Below, piece by piece: positions 1 to 12,134 of a DNA stretch of 64,000 nt. Positions within the stretch are counted from its first letter, which is position 1, and each line of letters opens with the position of its first letter. The notes beneath the pieces are model-generated. The model had not been told where the DNA came from and did no database searches. It worked only from the letters and a program-made list of their open reading frames with translations. Origin of the DNA: Ciona savignyi (lineage: Eukaryota; Chordata; Ascidiacea; Phlebobranchia; Cionidae); the NCBI GenBank assembly GCA_000149265.1, contig CH003061.1, positions 370,578 through 434,577 on the forward strand, given 5' to 3'. Position numbers and translations under genes: made by a program.

Positions 1-408
1 AAACTGTAAGTAATCCTAACTAGCATACTGATGGCTAGCATCTACCTTTAATTTTACAACAACAAACACGACATGAATTTTCATTATCGGGGAAAATTAA
101 TGGTGTTGTCGCTGATATCTTACTACTGGAACACTTATTTTCTCCAAATTACTAGTATAAGTTAAATTTGGATAACATAAATAAAAAAATACGGTTTTAA
201 TTAAAAGAAATCATCTAAAATAAAATTAACATAAGCAATCATAAATACACTATTATTACTCGTATGAAATAGATGGACCACTTAAAGCTAAAATAAATAT
301 TTAGTGATTTTTATTAAGAACAAAAAGATGCGTACTCTTCATGCCAATTTTTGTTTTCCTTAGGGAAATCCCCCCGAAATTTAATTCTACTGAAACTAGT
401 GATCACCA

Positions 409-511
409 TGGGCGCGAGGTAATCTGACGATTGCCCATTATGTTGACGCCCCTTGTGTTTTCCCATTTACGGGGATAAACATAAATATCCTCGTCAATCC
501 TATTCTATCCA
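409..511 (+). repeat. tRNA-derived SINE, 3' fragment
   Basis: Carries only the 3' part of the family: the GGGCGCGAGGTAATCTGACG block, then the CATTTACGGGGATAAACAT block, then a short run related to CCTAT. The 5' tRNA-like part is missing. Confidence 0.75.
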
Positions 512-1075
512 TTCTTATTTATGCACCATATAAAAGAAAAGAAAATGCTTAATAAAGGTAAATCCTCTGAAGGTGTTAGCTTGTATGGTTCGGATGTGCA
601 GTGGTAAATTCCCCTAGGGAAAATGCAGATAGACCCAGGAATATATGCACGACCGTTTGCGATTTTTCTTTGACAGTCGATATTTTTAGACTGGTAAGCA
701 TTATTTACTTTAAATTGTATAAAAAGTGAAAAATTTATAAAATGAACTACGTAAAGAACAAAAGGACTTTACCTGTTAACACGCTTAAAATAAACATCAC
801 CATTAACTCAACCACACGCAAAAAAAATAACCAATCGAAGTTTTTATAGGTGTTAGCTATTGTGTAATAATTATGTTTAAGTAGTCGCATGATGTCATTA
901 AAATAAATTTCCTAAATCTCTGTAAAATACGTAATTAGGCTTTTTTACATCTAATTTTAAAACAAAAATGTTTTAATCGAGTAAAACATTTTAAAGATTT
1001 TAGCATTTTTTGTTTTTGTTGTATACCAACACAACAGTTTCTTCAGAAAACACGGATATTAAGTTGGGATTGGAC

Positions 1076-1360
1076 GAGATAGGGTAGGATATTTATGTTT
1101 ATCCGCGTGAATAAAAAAAATAAGGGGGTTAACACAAGGGGCAATAGTCAGATTCCCACCTCGGCGCCCACACGTCGGGTTACCGGAGATATTGCAGTGT
1201 CTTGTGTATGAACACGTTCTTTTAATTTAGTTGAACCCATTAATTCGCTGGGTTCGAGCAATGTCCATTAAGTCCCTTGCCCAAGAACAGAATGGACTAG
1301 CCAGCTACAAGTCGTACCTGTAACCTTTCGGCTAGAAGGCGACGCACTAAAACACCACAC
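1076..1360 (-). repeat. tRNA-derived SINE, near full length
   Basis: Minus-strand copy. In plus coordinates it starts at the AGGATA-type tail, passes the reversed GGGTTACCGGAG block and the TTGCCCAAG block, and ends near the reversed tRNA-like head (GGCGACGCACTAAA). It is diverged, with several substitutions relative to the copies near 20.6 and 48.3 kb. Confidence 0.85.
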
Positions 1361-2598
1361 TATTTTTTTAACCCTGAAACTCATTAGTGTCGGAAACCAA
1401 ATTATACCCTTTGTATAAGATATACCAAGGGTGATTAGTTATGTGACCAAGAAACCCGATCGTTGCTGGTTGGTGTTGCATATAGTGTACAGCCATGTTA
1501 AAGTGGAGATTATAACAAAATTAAACATGAAATAAAGTGTATATTGAACTCTCATAACTTTGCTAATAAATAAGCACATGGTAATAAAATGGTTTAAATA
1601 TATGTTTTAGACGTTCAGCGAATGGAACGCAACAAGACAGGCCCGTTCGTTTGAACAAGAATGCGAGTCTATTGAACTGCCCTACCACGAAGATACTTGC
1701 AAGATGCATCTTGGCAACCCATGGGTAGGTCGACTCGATGGTGTTTTTTCATCACCAATATTTAATACAATTTTAATTATAGGGTTAATAAGTTTCAATC
1801 CGCCCCGTGATGAGTCACTAGGTTAATTTAAATGGCATGTTGGTCTATGCACCGGACGCGGTAAACATTCCGACACACGAGTGTCCCAGTAAACAATATT
1901 ATTCATCCTTTATCCTCACACATTTCAGCGGGTCATAATTTATTAGCCTGCTTCGTATAATAGGTAAAATAGCTCTATAATATGGTAAACATTCAGTTAA
2001 TTAAAACAATTCTTATTATAAGGCTATACACCACGACCAAACACACCTAAGAAGAGAAATAAAACTTTATGGTATATACTTCCAGTGCTACTTTCTCTTT
2101 TGCAGTAAAATTAAAACTAAATATTTCCTGTGCACGTTGCATTCTTGGTTAAGGTATCATTAATCGTATTACGATTTGAACAGCGTTTAGTTTATTTTAA
2201 TAAGATACGGACGATGCTGTTATTTATTTGCCTTTTCTAACAATGTACTGCGTTTAAGTCGAAATATATCATCTTTTCCACATTCCGGTTTAGCGGAAGG
2301 ACATATGGGAGATGACATGTCCTGATAATGGGTTCTTCCAAACGTGGGGCGCCTTTGTGCCAGAAACTGGTAGCCATCAACCAAGACTTTGGTAAATATA
2401 TTGAACTTGTTTTTATTATGTCGCCTATATCTGGCAAATAAACAACTTCATGGGGGTGATTTAAGTGAGCGGTCAGGTTGTTTATGAAATGGGGTGATGT
2501 CAGATTCGCGACATGTCATAACCGTGTAAGGGTGTAATCATCATTTGTTTTACAAACAAACATATTGTTTTCTTATCCAAGTATGAGTACATTACTGT

Positions 2599-2881
2599 AG
2601 GATAGGATATTCACGTTTATCCCCGTGAACGGGAAAACAAAGGGGGTTAACATACGGGCATCACCTCGCGCCCAGTCAGATCACCTCGCGTCCACCGTCG
2701 GGTTACCGGAGCTATTTATTGCAGTGTGTTGTATATGATAGACACGTGTCTTCAATTCGGTAGAAGCTATTAATCCGCTGGGTTCAGGCAATGCCCAAGG
2801 ACACAACCGACTAGAAGTTTTGCACCTGCAACCTTTCGATTGAAAGGCAATGCACTTAACCGCCAGACTAACCGGTCGGAC
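2599..2881 (-). repeat. tRNA-derived SINE, near full length
   Basis: Minus-strand copy from the AGGATAGGATATTCACG tail to the head GCCAGACTAACCGG. The segment around CATCACCTCGCGCCCAGTCA is partly doubled, and the block between the TTGCCCAAG and TGCACCTGCAA motifs is shortened. Confidence 0.88.
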
Positions 2882-4854
2882 ATCATACCAACTTCCTTAT
2901 TGGTATTAATTAAAAGAAAGGAAAGAAAATTTATTTTTTTCATGTGGATTGTATCTGCAGGTACCGATGCTGCAATGTGAAATGTCGGAAATGGAATTGC
3001 CAATGGTCTCCAAATACTGTAATACACCAGCCATTTTTGCTCCCGCTTAAAAATATATATGTTCAGGGAGCAAAAGGAAGATACGACCACGAAAACAAGT
3101 AAATAATTGACGTGCACCTTGTAAAACACAACTATTTAATCCAAAATAAACTATAATTCAAACCTCACAGAGATAGTTCCTGGTCTCTGCAACTTTGCGT
3201 ATGTGACGCGTCACACGAGGAAATACATGGAGAACTATAGGGAAAATAACCACAACGTCCTCAAGACCGCACAAATTATTAACGTCATTTCTGTCCCGTC
3301 AAATGTTAATTTTTTTGTTCTCTGTATAGCATTTTCGTTCAGAAAAACTGTTTAGGCATTTGAGATTTCGTAAATTACTGTTCCCGTTAAAAATCGTTTA
3401 CATACAGATTTTGTCATTTATACGTAAAACATACTGTAGGTTAACATGGTCCATTTTGTTTAATTCATTTTTGAGTGCAGCTCCACATTCTTCGCTTTCA
3501 AAGTAGATTTTTTAGCTGCTGTTAACCTTTCAACAAGTATTGTGTGTACCATGATGCTTCAATTTCGTATTAAATTTCGTATATATGTTCGTCCAGTACA
3601 AAATAAGGTAAAAATATATCTAACTCAACAGTTTTCGGAATACAAAAGTGTCGATGTCAAACCTTTTAAAACTTCCACGAACCGCTCCTATGAGTACACC
3701 AGTTCTATGACTGGCAATGCATCATTGAAATGATATATATTTTTTGATATATTCGAGTGTTCCTTCACAACCATATTATTTTATTACAATTGGCGAACGC
3801 ACGCAAGCTTACAGGTGAATAAAACGAACTAAGGTTTACCGGCTGTGGAACCCTGCCTAAGGCCCAAACCCTCCCATACATCCCCATTTTTGTTGGAAAC
3901 AAGTTCTTCACTCAAATCCAACGTTACCTTCATGAATCTACTTTTAGAATAACATTTCTAATAACTAATCATACTAATGAATAAAATTAATATTTTACGC
4001 TCTATTTATAGTTTTTTTGTTTGTTGAAAAGTGTTATTTATCCGGAAAATTGTACTTTAACAAAACATGGAAAACAAGTTTGATTTATTAAAACAAAAGA
4101 TTCCTCCTTTTAATGTAAAGCGTAATTAAGAGATCTCTTTAGTTTCAGTGAGGTTTATGGAGATTTACTAGAAATTAATTAAAGATGGGTATAATGCGGT
4201 TAACTAGGTTATTTTAATTCCGAATGAATCTTTCTATTTTATGTTATAATTCTTTAAATGACTTTAAACTTAAATAAAATATTCCTTTCGGAGATATTGG
4301 CAATCAGCATGTTAGCAGTACTGAAAGTTTTAACTTGCTTGAATATATGTCTTACTTAGACATGCCTTTTATGGTGCGAAACTAAAAAAATAGAAAAATT
4401 ATAAAACGGATTCACGCAATTTTCAACACGACGGGAATATTGAAAAATCGTTCAAATTACCCAATGTCAGCTTATAACTTTACAGGCAGCTACTAAGCAG
4501 AGGATGTAGCTAATAATGCACATGCGACCGATTTAGTTAAGAGTGAATTGTAATAACATCGAAATTAGTGTAATACCTTCTGCAATACGATGTTTAAAAA
4601 CAGCGTTGCGTTCTCTTACATTCATGGTGGCTGCGTGTAACGACAGCGCAGACATATCGACAATTGTTCACATTTAATGTAAAACAATTTAAATACAAAC
4701 TTAATTAAAACAAAGTTGGTCATTCTTATCATCTTGCACGAATTCCAAATACGAGTGAAGATACATGGCAAGAGCACTGCAATATAAAATCGAAGTCCAA
4801 CTCGTGTTCGTATGGTGGGTTATGCGTTATATTAGTAAACAGTGCAATTGAAGG

Positions 4855-7800
4855 TCAATCATCGTTTTCTTTCTTCCATCGGGATGGAACTCGTCGGTTT
4901 TTTAAAGATGGTTTCTTAAATCGTTGGGTCAAAGCAGGTATGGTTGGCGCTATACTCTGAAATTCAAATATCATTTAATATTTTGTCGACGTACGTTGAT
5001 GTTAAGTAAAATATAAATTGTTTTAGCATTTTCGGAGAAAATTTTCGTTTTTTCATTATTTGTAACGTCTTTGGTTAGTAGACTTACATTGAAATTGAAT
5101 CAAAATTTCAGATTTTTGTTACATGCTCTGCTGGATATAACCTTTAAATCCGAGAAGTATTTGTTAACAACTTTGTGCTATTAGGCGAAGCAAATACCTC
5201 ATTTGTATGGGAGGGCATACTTTTCCTTTTCTCATGTTTTTCGTCTATCTCCTGGCTTGGATTCCGTTTTGACCAAAATTTCTCAATATCTTTTATAACG
5301 TCTGCGTTGACAGATAACGGCATTGTTTCCGAACGCGAATATCGCTTCGGTTTCGGTCTTAATCTCTTGCACTTTTCAATGATCAGTTTCTGTTCTGTTT
5401 TATCGCTGGCTTCATCGGCTTTGGGTTTGACAGAAGCGTTTTGAAGATCCTTAGGGGAGTTTATTGTTCCCTGTGGCACCTCTTGGAGTATCTTCTGTTT
5501 CCATGTTGTGCTTTCTATCTGGTCGGTAGTTTGTTCAGAATAAGTATTTCTTTCCTGTGGAAAGGAACGGGGAGATACCTTGTGGAAAGCCGATGCATCT
5601 CCAGCACTACATGTCCAGTTACTTCGTGGTGTGTGGACGAAGTCCGATTGAATGCTGAGGTCGGTCATGCTTCTGCGATAAGTCGGTTTTGGGCGAAACA
5701 TCTTTGATTCTTTAAACCCCTGTGTTGAGTCGTCATTGACTGTTGGTGCTTTGCGTAAAGTCACGAATGAATTTTGTTTCGGCCTGCTATTCTCGCCATC
5801 TTTATTGACAACTTTTTCTCGGTCATCCAATTCATCCTCCCCGCTGTAACCATCCTCCTGTGAATCCAAGATCCACTTCTTACGAAGCATTTTTGCAGAA
5901 TTTGGTGCCTGAATTGGTTTCGATGGCTCTTTCAGCATTTTTACTTCGTTTTCTAACAATTTCCTCTCAAATTGTTTCACAATTCCAGGTTTCTTTGGGT
6001 TAAAGTTCGACGCGCGGAATTTGGAGAGAACGCTTTTCATGTCTGAGGATTCTCTCCTTTCCTCGACATTTCCACGACTGTATCGACGGGATTTCCCCTT
6101 TGATTTGGAGACGTCGCCAGTACTTTCGTCCGATGATGAACTTTGTACGACCGAGCGGGACTTGGCTTCCTTTTTAGTGTAATGCTTTAAACGAGACTTT
6201 TTCCCCTTTGCGATACTTGCTACATCGCCAGACGTTTTTGAAGATTTTGATTCTTCCGATTTTCCGGAATCTCTAAAGTTGAGATGTTTTTTAAACCAGG
6301 TTTTCCCCAACTTTCCAATGGAGCTTTTATCCGTCGCAGGAGCTTGCTCAACAACTGTGCAGCTACGACGCCGAGAAATAAAATTTTGATCGTGGTCATC
6401 ATTATTTCGATGAAGACATTTTTCAGCGGTAGTAGCAGATTTCGGTCTTTCTTCCTGGATGACTCGAAGAACGCCAGAGGAGTCTTTTTCTATTGTCACA
6501 CTTGGTTTTGGAGCAACAGGAGGGGGGAATGTGGCGACATCTTCATCTACACTGTTGACTCGTATTTTGAGAGGAGTAATACCGCCCGAATCGGTTGTGC
6601 GAACTGGTGACTGAGATACAAATTCGACATGTTGTGTCGAACTTGAGCTATCAGCGCTTGTTACGGAAGTGTGATTTTCTTTAGTGGTAACAAAATTCGA
6701 CGGGTAAGAAACATTTTTAACTGGATGTGAGTACTGAGGTCGAGGTGAGGGGGTGGTGTTGGTTTCTGTTTTGCCATTAAAAAAGAGAAGCTTCTGGTGA
6801 AGATTGGGTAGTTTTCTTACTGTTTGACGTGGTGTTAATGCACCACTTAAAGGAGGTTGAGGTTTTCCAACAACATAGTGCTTTTCCACTTTGGCGAACG
6901 ACCGGCTTGGTGTATGAGCGGGTGTGATACTAACTGGGGAAACTGATGGTTCCCGACTCGGACGGCGAACATTAGTGTCGGGTGAAATGGTTTTTACAGG
7001 GCTTAGAGATGCAGTGCTAACATGGCTTATAGAAGAACGTCTCTGAGGTGATTCCATGGGTTGTATGTCATCATATGACCGGGTGCAAAACGATTTCGAT
7101 CTTTTCCGCTTATCTTCCTTCATCATGGAGAAAACTTCACCAGGTTTATCCCGAGGAATGGTGGTTTCACTTGATTCGACCGACGTGGTGTCCAACACTC
7201 TGGGCATGGTCGGATGAGAAATGAGGTTTTGATCCGAGCATGTGTCTGTTGTGACCGGTGGTGCAAGGTCAAATGATTGAGAAGGCGACTCGGTATTTAT
7301 ATTTTCCAAATCTTCGCTTATTTTCTCAATTTGTTTCAATGCCTAGAAGAACAAGTGTTAGAAAAATGCAAAACAGCGTAAAACGTGCATGTCTTACGGC
7401 GTCAACAGTAGTGTGGAACTGTTCATAATTGGACGGAATTGCAGACAGATTCATCGACACATTGGGTGATTGTAAATTCGCGTTGTATCTTGTTGGTTCC
7501 TATAAGAGTTTTAAAAATGTTTTTAAATGTTGGCTTATGCCCGTTTTAAATTTGTAACATTAGTTATAAAAATAGTCTTTAAAATATGCCGTCAAAAATT
7601 ACTACATTTGACGTTTATTTAAAGCAATCGGTTGTATATTAGGTTACTCTAGGATGTATATGTTTATTCCTGAGTATCGCAATATGCAAGCGCTATTACA
7701 AGGACAAATGTCCGATTACGTCGCGAATACATACCAGAGCGTTAAGCCGCACCCACGGTAGGTTACCAGAACTATCGCAGTATGTTGTGGATGGTTGAGA

Positions 7801-10553
7801 CAAAATTAATATAAATGTAAAAAATTGATGTTTCGTAAAGCAAGAAGGATATAAAACAAAGTTGTCTTTAAATTCATACATTATTTTGCTTAGATTATCA
7901 AAAACCAAGGTCTACTAGTATTAGAAGTTGTGAAATATTTGGTTTGGTCTACAAAACATAAACTATTTAGAACTGAGTTTATCCCTTTTTTTAAATAAGA
8001 AACTTGCAGTCTTAAAAGGTGACGACCGTAAGTCATATCTTAAGTCTTACCTTTTAAGGCATATGCTTAACTATAAACAACCCAGTACAATGTGAACGCA
8101 TCCTTTTTTGGCATAAGCTCACCGCAATTTCGCCAAGCTTTAACTCCCCAAGGGATCGCTGGTGACGTTGGTCTTCTGCACTTGATGACGTCACCTGACT
8201 TCCATGCAGGGGAAATGACGTAACGTTTATTTCTTCGAGCTGTGTATTTAGTAGAAGGATTAAATATTACAGTTGACACATTTGAAATAATGAGTTGCTT
8301 ACGTATTCGATTTTCCCTAAAAGCTGGTGTTTTAAATTTTCCCAATTTCGTTCTTCTTCATCGTGTTTCTTGAGCAGTTTCACTCGTTCGATGTCAAACT
8401 CTACCTTCAGTTTATAGTTTTCTTCTTTAAGCTCCGAATTAAGCTTTTTGGTGAAACTGATTTCTCGATCGGCTGTTTCCAACTTTCTCTTCAGGGATTC
8501 AACCTCGGGAAGGTTTTGTTTGTACGGGATCTTGCGTTCCTTATTCTTAGTCTCCAACTAAAAAATTATCCAAACATAACGGTATCGCCATTGTTGATTC
8601 GACACCAGCTGTTGACTGGAGGGTTGTGTGGGAATAGACAAATCTCAATAAATTTATTGGTTCTACTAAAACAGTAGAAAAGTCTTAATCATGTACAACA
8701 AACTGCAATAACTTTGGTAACCCAAGGATTGACATGATATATTCTAGACAATTCCAGTGTAATCATGTTCTTTACGTTTATCTCCAGTGGAGGATATAAC
8801 ATTAATATCCTATATATAGTTAAATAAAGCCAGCTGAAGGATGTAAACAACAGTTGTAGTTTTAAAAGTGGTATGTAATGTGACGTGGATTAAGCATACT
8901 AGTATAGAACTTAGTGACATGACAATACAGTAATGAGTAGCAAGTAATGCATAATCCAGTATTGTACGTCGCCGTGGTCGCACTGGGAAATGAATCGAGA
9001 TTAATAAGCAGTCTACTCCATGACCACAAAACAATTACGTAACTTTACTATGGGGAATGAATGACGGTTAAACTGAAATAGACTCGGCGATCTGGTCGAC
9101 TTCGTGGATAAGTGAAAACTAGTCTTACTTCATGAATTAAATCCAGAAGCTTAGTTCGTTCTTCCTCCCACTCTCTCTTATCCTCCTGATGTCTCTTCCC
9201 CTCCTCTTTCCTCTTTTGTTCTTCATCTTTCAATTCGACCCTCAAACCTTCCAGAACATGTTTTAACTCCAGCAGGATTCGTTTGCTCTCGACAGCCTGG
9301 TTAGAATTATACACAATTTATATTTAAACAAATCACCGGGTAACTTTATAGGTTTATTTTGTTGTGGAATATAAATCAGCGCTAGCACATCATCTTAGCG
9401 ATAAAGTCAACAAAAGTATAGCCTAGGGTAATTCGTTCACAAAATGACGCATTGGCTTTCGAAATTGGTGAAAAACGCTGTTCCACATTCAATCGTCGTT
9501 GTTGAAACCCGAGTAGACGTAAAATGCGTCACAATGGCTTCTTTCTTTTATCCAAAATGCGTTTTTATCTTTTCATTATTTATCATATAGTTCATTACTT
9601 TTAAATCGATCAGTTTGGTTGTTTACCAGCGTAGACACACTGGTATAAATACCTGTTTAAATCACTGTGCGGTTTATTTCATTACTTGAAGTAGGTCCGC
9701 AGTACTATGTTGTATTGTGATGTTTGTAGAATATCGCAACCTGTGACTTATAACTCCGAACCGGATTAAGTGTTTAATCTTATGTTGGTGTTGTCATTTA
9801 ATTTGGTGTCTTGTATGTTCAAATATAAACTACAAATGTTAAGTTTTTCCAATGTGCCGGAAGGTGGTCACAGAAAGCTTAGGGTAACAAAGTCTAATAG
9901 TTATAGTAAATTCGTTTTACCACAGCAGCTTGTCGAACAAGATCTTCTTTCTCGTTTTTCCAATCCCGCTTTTTTTGTAGATGCCGTTCCTTCAACTGTT
10001 CAAACATCTTAGCGATTTCACGCGCAGTTCGCTTACGTCCTCGGGAGGCCCTGAACCAGAACATAGAAACCAGTCAGGGTTAACTGTATAGTTATGGCAC
10101 GATTGCATCGTTGCTTGGTATAGGTGGCGGTTTATTGAATTCAATTGATTAAAAATTGGTTGACGGTATTGGGAGATTGTGAATAATTGTACACCTTAAT
10201 ATATTAGTATGACTAATTCTCTTGAGTATAATCGGCAGTAAAAATAATAAATCCTGGTATATTTGTCACCGCGCTGTCACATGCTGTATAGTAGTTCATA
10301 CGTATTTTATTCTTTCTCATACAATATACTGTCGCTACATACATCATTTACATACATCAACAGCTTTCTAAGTCTTTAACTGTATAGCCTACGTTTAGCA
10401 GAGGGATTAGGGGGAATTGGCAGCTTGACATAAACGATATAAATCTACACAGGCACTATCAAAACTAAAGTAATACAGATAAGATTGATTCTAAACAACC
10501 TACCTTGACCCATCACGATCTTCAGAAGTTGTATCTTCTTGTTTTACTTCCAT
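4855..10553 (-). CDS. Long coiled-coil protein with Ser/Lys-rich C-terminus (8 exons, ~1,022 aa)
   Basis: Proposed exons, 5' to 3': 10553-10504, 10050-9921, 9296-9129, 8557-8303, 8239-8123, 7499-7398, 7342-5198 and 4956-4855. All have GT/AG borders and phases that match. The first ATG (10551-10553) is the only one after an in-frame stop, and a possible acceptor (TTTCCAG) lies five bases upstream, compatible with trans-splicing. Exons 2-4 encode about 185 residues of charged heptad-like coiled coil (for example REWEEERTKLLDLIHE). The large seventh exon is rich in Ser, Thr, Lys and Pro, and probably disordered. The last exon is basic and ends KKENDD. The overall shape recalls MTCL/SOGA microtubule cross-linkers, but I see no diagnostic domain, so the family is a guess. 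If the GAG-gtattt donor at 5198 is not used, the frame runs on and stops at 5144. Confidence 0.72.
7650..7800 (-). repeat. Degenerate SINE fragment in an intron
   Basis: Weak similarity to the minus-strand SINE: a tail-like AGGATGTATATGTTTATTC, then CCCACGGTAGGTTACCAGA and GCAGTATGTTGTGGATG. It lies between two exons of the coiled-coil gene. Confidence 0.45.
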
Positions 10554-12134
10554 CCCAGCTGGAAAGTCTACAATTAAGAACGAAACGCAGCTACTAACTC
10601 TGCATGCGTTGCCTCCTGGAGCAGCTGCCCAAATGCGATATCAGATCGGCTGTCACATGACGAAAAACACCGTAACCCACATACTACGTATCATGCTGCG
10701 CATTGCAAGGCCTGCTATCCCGAGTGGAATACTAATCTGCTGACGTTTTTATTGCTCCTAGTCTTGGCACCAATCTTAGTTTAACGATTATTAAAACATG
10801 GAATATGTAAGTTTCTATAAATCATTTTGATCACGTGTTTGGTCACATTGTTGTTTATACTTTGTTGAAGCACTTAATATGTGGTAACCATGTTCGTCTT
10901 GCTGGTAATTAACAGCTAAATACAAAGTAGAATTTGACAAACTGTATATAGACTTAGAAGACACTGTAAGCCTGGTTTGACCCAATAAATTTGCTGATCA
11001 AGGTTTTATACCGAAAGTAAATAACTTATTGTTTTTGGACGTATTTTAACGACTGTCGTGGTGTTTAAGTTCTAATTCTGGACCACCGAACACGGGGAAA
11101 ATGATGATTCTACTCAGAAAGTCGTCAGTCTAAATACATGCTATAAATAACCGTTGTGGTGATGGGGGTAACAGTTAAAACGTTTGTGTAAACCAAGTAT
11201 GTCCGAAGGCTGTAGTGCCTGTTAAGGTACGAATGTGATCACATAAAACGGCACAAATATTCTTGCCCTTGTATGGTATACTTCAGTAGCATGTTGTCAA
11301 TTGTTTACAAACGTCCGATCATAGAATACTAACATACTTCTGTAAGTTGTATAATATATAAATATATACAGTGCATATTACCTGTAAACTAGTCTTAAGC
11401 TAGACCCAAGTACACTAGTCTCATATTGAGTCTTTCTTATGTACACATAGCCATCATTTGTTTTAGATTGCCGAGTTAGCGGTTAAACAGTGCTGCAAAT
11501 CTTTACCATGGTGATTTGCTGTGCTAATTTGTATTTTTGCAATCTCCGGCGATTCTCTCGCCCCCAAACGTTTTTAGTTAAATCCATATATTCATATTTA
11601 TGTACGATACATGGGACACAAATTGAATTAAGTTCAAAACATCATCATTTTCTTTTGTATTCTTAACTCCTGGTATACAAACGATTTCAAACGAGCATAT
11701 CAGTATGAAAGTAGCAGCCAAATAAAGTAAATATAAAGTAAGTTACACTTTCACACTTGTCTGCTTTTACATGTTTTGAAAGATGAAAATCAGACCATTA
11801 CAGAAGAATCAGTACAATGAATTATATGTGTGTTCATTAAATTAAAAGTCTAGTAAAATGACATCAATTATTTAAGCAAAAGCAACACTGCACCAATGCA
11901 ATGCAAAAATATAGTTGTGTGGCCAGGATTCTTGTGGTTCTGGGATCATATCAGGCCACCATGATTACTTAGCAGTTAAACAACACTGCAGATGAAATTT
12001 TTGTAACAATCAGAAAAAAAGCCCACCATGTTTTATGACAACAGTGCTACATGGGTTTTGCTATAAACTGATTGGTGCATAGAGCTTTTATTCTTGCATG
12101 CGATGTGCAAGTTTGTCAGGCAAAATAAATAAGT
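10554..12134. other. Intergenic between two minus-strand genes
   Basis: No coding exon or family repeat recognised. The part next to 10553 should hold the promoter and 5' leader of the coiled-coil gene. The part next to 12135 should hold the 3' UTR of the 12-15 kb gene. Confidence 0.5.

Larger units (their letters stand above)
1..4854. other. Gene-poor repeat-bearing stretch
   Basis: I see no supportable coding exon here. The short open frames have no splice context and cross repeats. The stretch holds three pieces of the tRNA-derived SINE family listed separately. The block at about 300-410 resembles 21100-21200 and 48060-48160, so it is part of a dispersed repeat. The remainder, about 2900-4850, shows nothing recognisable beyond AT-rich sequence. 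Confidence 0.6.

Noticed and set aside
5175-5707. Plus-strand open frames of 88-89 codons
   Set aside because: They are antisense to the large exon of the minus-strand coiled-coil gene, with no independent signals.
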